From Streptomyces lavendulae subsp. lavendulae (GTDB taxonomy: Bacteria > Actinomycetota > Actinomycetes > Streptomycetales > Streptomycetaceae), in contig NZ_CP024985.1 of the NCBI RefSeq assembly GCF_002803845.1, positions 2,480,001 through 2,544,000 on the forward strand: a stretch of DNA of 64,000 nucleotides, written 5' to 3'. Position numbers and translations under genes: made by a program. This document shows, piece after piece, positions 61,146 to 64,000 of the stretch; within the stretch, counting starts at the first letter, position 1; each line of letters begins with the position of its first letter. Below the pieces are notes generated by a model. The model was not told the origin of the DNA. It made no database searches and saw only the letters and a list, made by a program, of their open reading frames with translations.

Positions 61146-62537
61146 TCAGTTGGTGACGACGGTGACCTCACCGATGCCGAGGGCCCGCACCGGCTCCTCG
61201 ATCTGCGCGGCGTCGCCCACCAGGATCGTGACGAGCCGGTCCACCGGGAAGGCGCTCACGACCGCCGAAGTGGCCTCGGCCGTACCGGTTTCGGCCAGCC
61301 GGGCGTACAGCCGCGCCTGGTAGTCGTCCGGCAGCTCCTGCTCCACCTGGTCGGCGAGGGTGCCCGCGACGGACGCCGCCGTCTCGAACTTCAACGGGGC
61401 CACGCCCACCAGGTTCTGCACGGCCACGTCGCGTTCGGCGTCGGTCAGGCCCTCCGCGGCGAGCGTGCGCAGCACCTTCCAGAGGTCCTCCAGCGCCGGA
61501 CCGGTGTTGGGGGTGTCCACCGACCCGCTGATGGCGAGCATCGAGGCGCCCTTGCCGTCGGCGGTGGAGCGCAGCACCTGGCCGAAGGCCCGCACCCCGT
61601 AGGTGTAGCCCTTCTCCTCGCGCAGCACCTTGTCCAGGCGGGAGGTGAGGGTGCCGCCGAGGCAGTACGTGCCGAGCACCTGGGGCGCCCAGACGATGTC
61701 GTGCCGGTCGGGACCGGTCCGGCCGATCAGCAGCTGCGTCTGGACCGCTCCGGGCCGGTCCACGATGACCACGCGGCCGGTGTCGTCGGCCGTCACGGGC
61801 GGAACGGGCAGCGGCTCGGCGGAGTTCCCCGTCCAGGTGCCGAGGGTGTCGGCCAGCACGGCGTCCAGGTCGATGCCGGTCAGGTCGCCGACGACCACCG
61901 CGGTGGCGGTGGCGGGGCGCACGTGGGCCTCGTAGAAGGCCCGTACGGCCGCGGAGTCGATCCGGGCGACGGTCTCCTCGGTGCCCTGGCGCGGGCGGGA
62001 CATGCGCAGGGTGGCCGGGAAGAGCTCCTTGGAGAGCTGCTTGGCGGCACGGCGCTGCGGGTTGGCCAGCTCGTGCGGGATCTCGTCGAGCCGGTTGCGC
62101 ACCAGGCGGTCGACCTCGCTGTCGGCGAAGGCGGGGGCGCGCAGCGCCTCGGCGAGCAGACCGAGGGCCTTGTGCAGGCGGGAGGCGGGCACCTCCAGCG
62201 AGACCCGCAGGCCGGGGTGGTCGGCGTGCGCGTCGAGCGTGGCGCCGCAGCGCTCCAGCTCGGCGGCGAACTCCTCCGCGGAGTGCTTGTCGGTGCCCTC
62301 CGACAGGGCGCGGGCCATGATGGTCGCCACCCCGTCGAGGCCCTCGGGCTCGGCGTCCAGCGGGGCGGCGAGGTTGATCTCGACCGCGACGACCTGCTGG
62401 CCCGGGCGGTGGCAGCGCAGCAGGGTGAGGCCGTTGTCGAGGGTGCCGCGCACGGGGGCCGGGAAGGCCCAGGGCTTGGCCTCGCCGGCCTGCGGGCGCG
62501 GGTGGAAGGTCATCGTGACGGCTGCGGTGTCGCTCAC
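61146..62537 (-). CDS. M16-family peptidase, inactive (beta-type) subunit
   Basis: M16-like protein of 463 residues without the zinc motif HxxEH: the first domain reads LDGVATIMARALSEGT where the active subunit has HLFEHLMFQG. The C-terminal half retains the R/Y substrate element (LREEKGYTYGVRAF). Such proteins pair with an active subunit, as in processing-peptidase-like dimers. It overlaps the active gene by 4 bp (ATGA). Confidence 0.9.
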   Translation of the reverse strand: MSDTAAVTMTFHPRPQAGEAKPWAFPAPVRGTLDNGLTLLRCHRPGQQVVAVEINLAAPLDAEPEGLDGVATIMARALSEGTDKHSAEEFAAELERCGATLDAHADHPGLRVSLEVPASRLHKALGLLAEALRAPAFADSEVDRLVRNRLDEIPHELANPQRRAAKQLSKELFPATLRMSRPRQGTEETVARIDSAAVRAFYEAHVRPATATAVVVGDLTGIDLDAVLADTLGTWTGNSAEPLPVPPVTADDTGRVVIVDRPGAVQTQLLIGRTGPDRHDIVWAPQVLGTYCLGGTLTSRLDKVLREEKGYTYGVRAFGQVLRSTADGKGASMLAISGSVDTPNTGPALEDLWKVLRTLAAEGLTDAERDVAVQNLVGVAPLKFETAASVAGTLADQVEQELPDDYQARLYARLAETGTAEATSAVVSAFPVDRLVTILVGDAAQIEEPVRALGIGEVTVVTN

Positions 62538-63883
62538 TGCTCCGCCCCCTCGTTCTCGTTCTCGTCGGACTCGTCGGAACCGGGCAGCGGCTCGTAGACC
62601 AGCACCGCGCGGTTGTCGGGGCGCAGCCGGGCGGCGGCCACGGCCTGCACCTCCTCGGCGGTGATGTCCAGGACCCGCTGGACGGCGGTCAGCGCCAGCT
62701 GGGGGTCACCGAACAGCACCGCGAAGCGGCACAGTTCGTCGGCCCGGCCGGCGACGGTGCTCAGCCGGTCCAGCCACTCCCGCTCCAGCTGCGCCTGGGC
62801 GCGCTCCATCTCCTCGGCCGTGGGGCCCTCGGCGGCGAACCGCGCGAGCTCCTCGTCGACGGCCGCCTCGATGGCGGGCACCTCGACGCCGCTGGAGGTC
62901 TTGACGTCCAGCCAGCCCAGCGAGGGCGCGCCGGCCAGGCGCAGCAGGCCGAAACCGGCCGCGACGGCGCTCTGGTCGCGGCGCACCAGGCGGTTGTGCA
63001 GGCGGGAGGACTCGCCGCCGCCCAGTACGGTCAGCGCCACGTCGGCGGCGTCGCACTCGCGGGTGCCGTCGTGCGGCAGCCGGTAGGCGGCCATCAGCGC
63101 GCGTGCCGGGACCTCCTCGACGATCTCCTCGCGCAGCTGAGCGCCCATGACCTCGGGGAGCGAGCCGTCGCGCGGCGGCTGCTTGCCGTCGTGCGCCGGG
63201 ATGGTGCCGAAGTACTTCTCGACCCACGCGAGCGTGGTCTCGGGGTCGATGTCGCCCACGACCGACAGGACGGCGTTGTTGGGCGCGTAGTACGTACGGA
63301 AGAAGTTGCGCGCGTCCTCCAGGGACGCGGCGTCCAGGTCGGCCATCGAGCCGATCGGGGTGTGGTGGTACGGGTGGCCCTCGGGGTAGGCGAGGGCGGT
63401 CAGCTTCTCGAAGGCGGTGCCGTACGGCACGTTGTCGTAGCGCTGGCGCCGTTCGTTCTTGACGACGTCGCGCTGGTTCTCCATGGACTCCTCGTCCAGG
63501 GCGGCCAGCAGCGAACCCATGCGGTCCGCCTCCAGCCACAGGGCGAGCTCCAGCTGGTGGGCCGGCATCGTCTCGAAGTAGTTGGTGCGCTCGAAGCTGG
63601 TGGTGCCGTTCAGGGAACCGCCGGCGCCCTGGACCAGCTCGAAGTGCCCGTTGCCCGGCACGCTCGCCGAGCCCTGGAACATCAGGTGCTCGAAGAGGTG
63701 AGCCAGACCGGTCCGGCCCTTGACTTCGTGGCGCGAGCCGACGTCGTACCAGAGGCAGACGGCGGCGACCGGGGTGAGGTGGTCCTCGGACAGCACCACG
63801 CGCAGGCCGTTGGCCAGCCGGTGCTCGGTCGCTGTCAGGCCGCCGGAGCCGGCCTGAGCTGTGGCCGTGTGACCCATGGGCAT
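62534..63883 (-). CDS. M16-family zinc peptidase, active subunit
   Basis: Active M16 peptidase of 449 residues, related to mitochondrial processing peptidase beta. The zinc motif HLFEHLMFQG has both His ligands and the catalytic Glu, and the downstream Glu ligand lies in the ALDEESMENQRDVVKNE region. The inactive partner follows directly. Start ATG 63883 is preceded by GAAGGGA. The natural substrate in Streptomyces is not known. Confidence 0.93.
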   Translation of the reverse strand: MPMGHTATAQAGSGGLTATEHRLANGLRVVLSEDHLTPVAAVCLWYDVGSRHEVKGRTGLAHLFEHLMFQGSASVPGNGHFELVQGAGGSLNGTTSFERTNYFETMPAHQLELALWLEADRMGSLLAALDEESMENQRDVVKNERRQRYDNVPYGTAFEKLTALAYPEGHPYHHTPIGSMADLDAASLEDARNFFRTYYAPNNAVLSVVGDIDPETTLAWVEKYFGTIPAHDGKQPPRDGSLPEVMGAQLREEIVEEVPARALMAAYRLPHDGTRECDAADVALTVLGGGESSRLHNRLVRRDQSAVAAGFGLLRLAGAPSLGWLDVKTSSGVEVPAIEAAVDEELARFAAEGPTAEEMERAQAQLEREWLDRLSTVAGRADELCRFAVLFGDPQLALTAVQRVLDITAEEVQAVAAARLRPDNRAVLVYEPLPGSDESDENENEGAEQ

Positions 63884-64000
63884 GTGGTCCCTTCGATCGC
63901 GATGCAGAGATTTCTGTCAGACCTGCCACTGTATGCAAGCGCGTCGGCCACCGGAGAAGTTCCCGGGTCACGCCCCGGACCTCGTCCGGGGTGTCCCCGG
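63884..64000. other. Upstream region of the M16 operon
   Basis: The remaining 117 bp should contain the promoter of the M16 operon. A TTGCAT element near 63931-63936 (minus strand) could be a -35 box, but there is no clear -10 partner. No other feature is visible before the edge. Confidence 0.3.

Noticed and set aside
1..64000. tRNA genes, rRNA genes, CRISPR arrays, insertion sequences or phage attachment sites
   Set aside because: None recognised on reading both strands; no regularly spaced repeats and no transposase or integrase motifs.

Overview
The window is high-GC actinobacterial DNA. Several genes and sites point to a Streptomyces chromosome: the FtsZ regulator SepH, a CutR/CutS two-component pair, a DasR-type site in front of ptsH, an IdeR/DmdR-type iron box in front of hemH, and a ydaO-class (c-di-AMP) riboswitch in front of a secreted M23 peptidase. 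From memory, the gene order from about 21.5 kb to the right edge (rRNA methyltransferase, K+ genes, kdpDE, dut, cutRS, hemH, sepH, ptsH, M16 pair) resembles the SCO58xx-SCO59xx core of S. coelicolor. I could not check this by search.

Positions 1-21,000 hold one side of a biosynthetic gene cluster that continues past the left edge. Reading leftward on the minus strand: a pair resembling SbnA and SbnB (2,3-diaminopropionate synthesis), a lipoprotein and an FtsX-type permease, then ACP, ketosynthase (KS), a KS-like chain-length-factor (CLF) partner without the active cysteine, ketoreductase, a free-standing condensation (C) protein and a luciferase-like monooxygenase, then MbtH and the start of a large NRPS (A-T-C-A...). 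On the plus strand are a Thal-like tryptophan halogenase, its likely flavin reductase, a cation/proton antiporter and a secreted protein. The simplest reading is a lipopeptide with a dedicated type II-like acyl chain, a chlorinated tryptophan and a diaminopropionate residue. A related imperfect inverted repeat precedes three of the minus-strand units (MbtH-NRPS, ACP-KS-CLF and SbnA-SbnB) and is the best candidate for a cluster-specific operator.

From 21,523 to 31,500 is housekeeping DNA with a K+ theme: a KimA/YdaO-like K+ permease, two TrkA-type RCK proteins and the KdpDE sensor/regulator pair (no kdpFABC here), plus a DUF3159 protein and an OB-fold protein. From 31.5 to 46 kb come DUF3710, dUTPase, a thioesterase, small conserved actinobacterial proteins, cutS/cutR, an inositol monophosphatase-type enzyme, ferrochelatase, an MFS exporter overlapping a sugar-lactone oxidase, sepH and a sulfurtransferase.

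From 46 to 53 kb the genome is more accessory: VOC protein, SGNH hydrolase with a PadR regulator, a SnoaL-like protein, a small membrane protein with a winged-helix regulator, two adjacent decaying DUF11 surface-protein genes, and a cupin/TetR divergent pair. Three of these loci carry clear palindromic or repeated operator-like sequences.

From 53 kb to the right edge the core resumes: thymidine kinase, a type I phosphodiesterase, DUF5998, a GNAT/acyl-CoA-synthetase fusion, HPr, a GntR regulator, the riboswitch-controlled M23 peptidase and an M16 peptidase pair. I saw no tRNA, rRNA, insertion sequence or CRISPR array.
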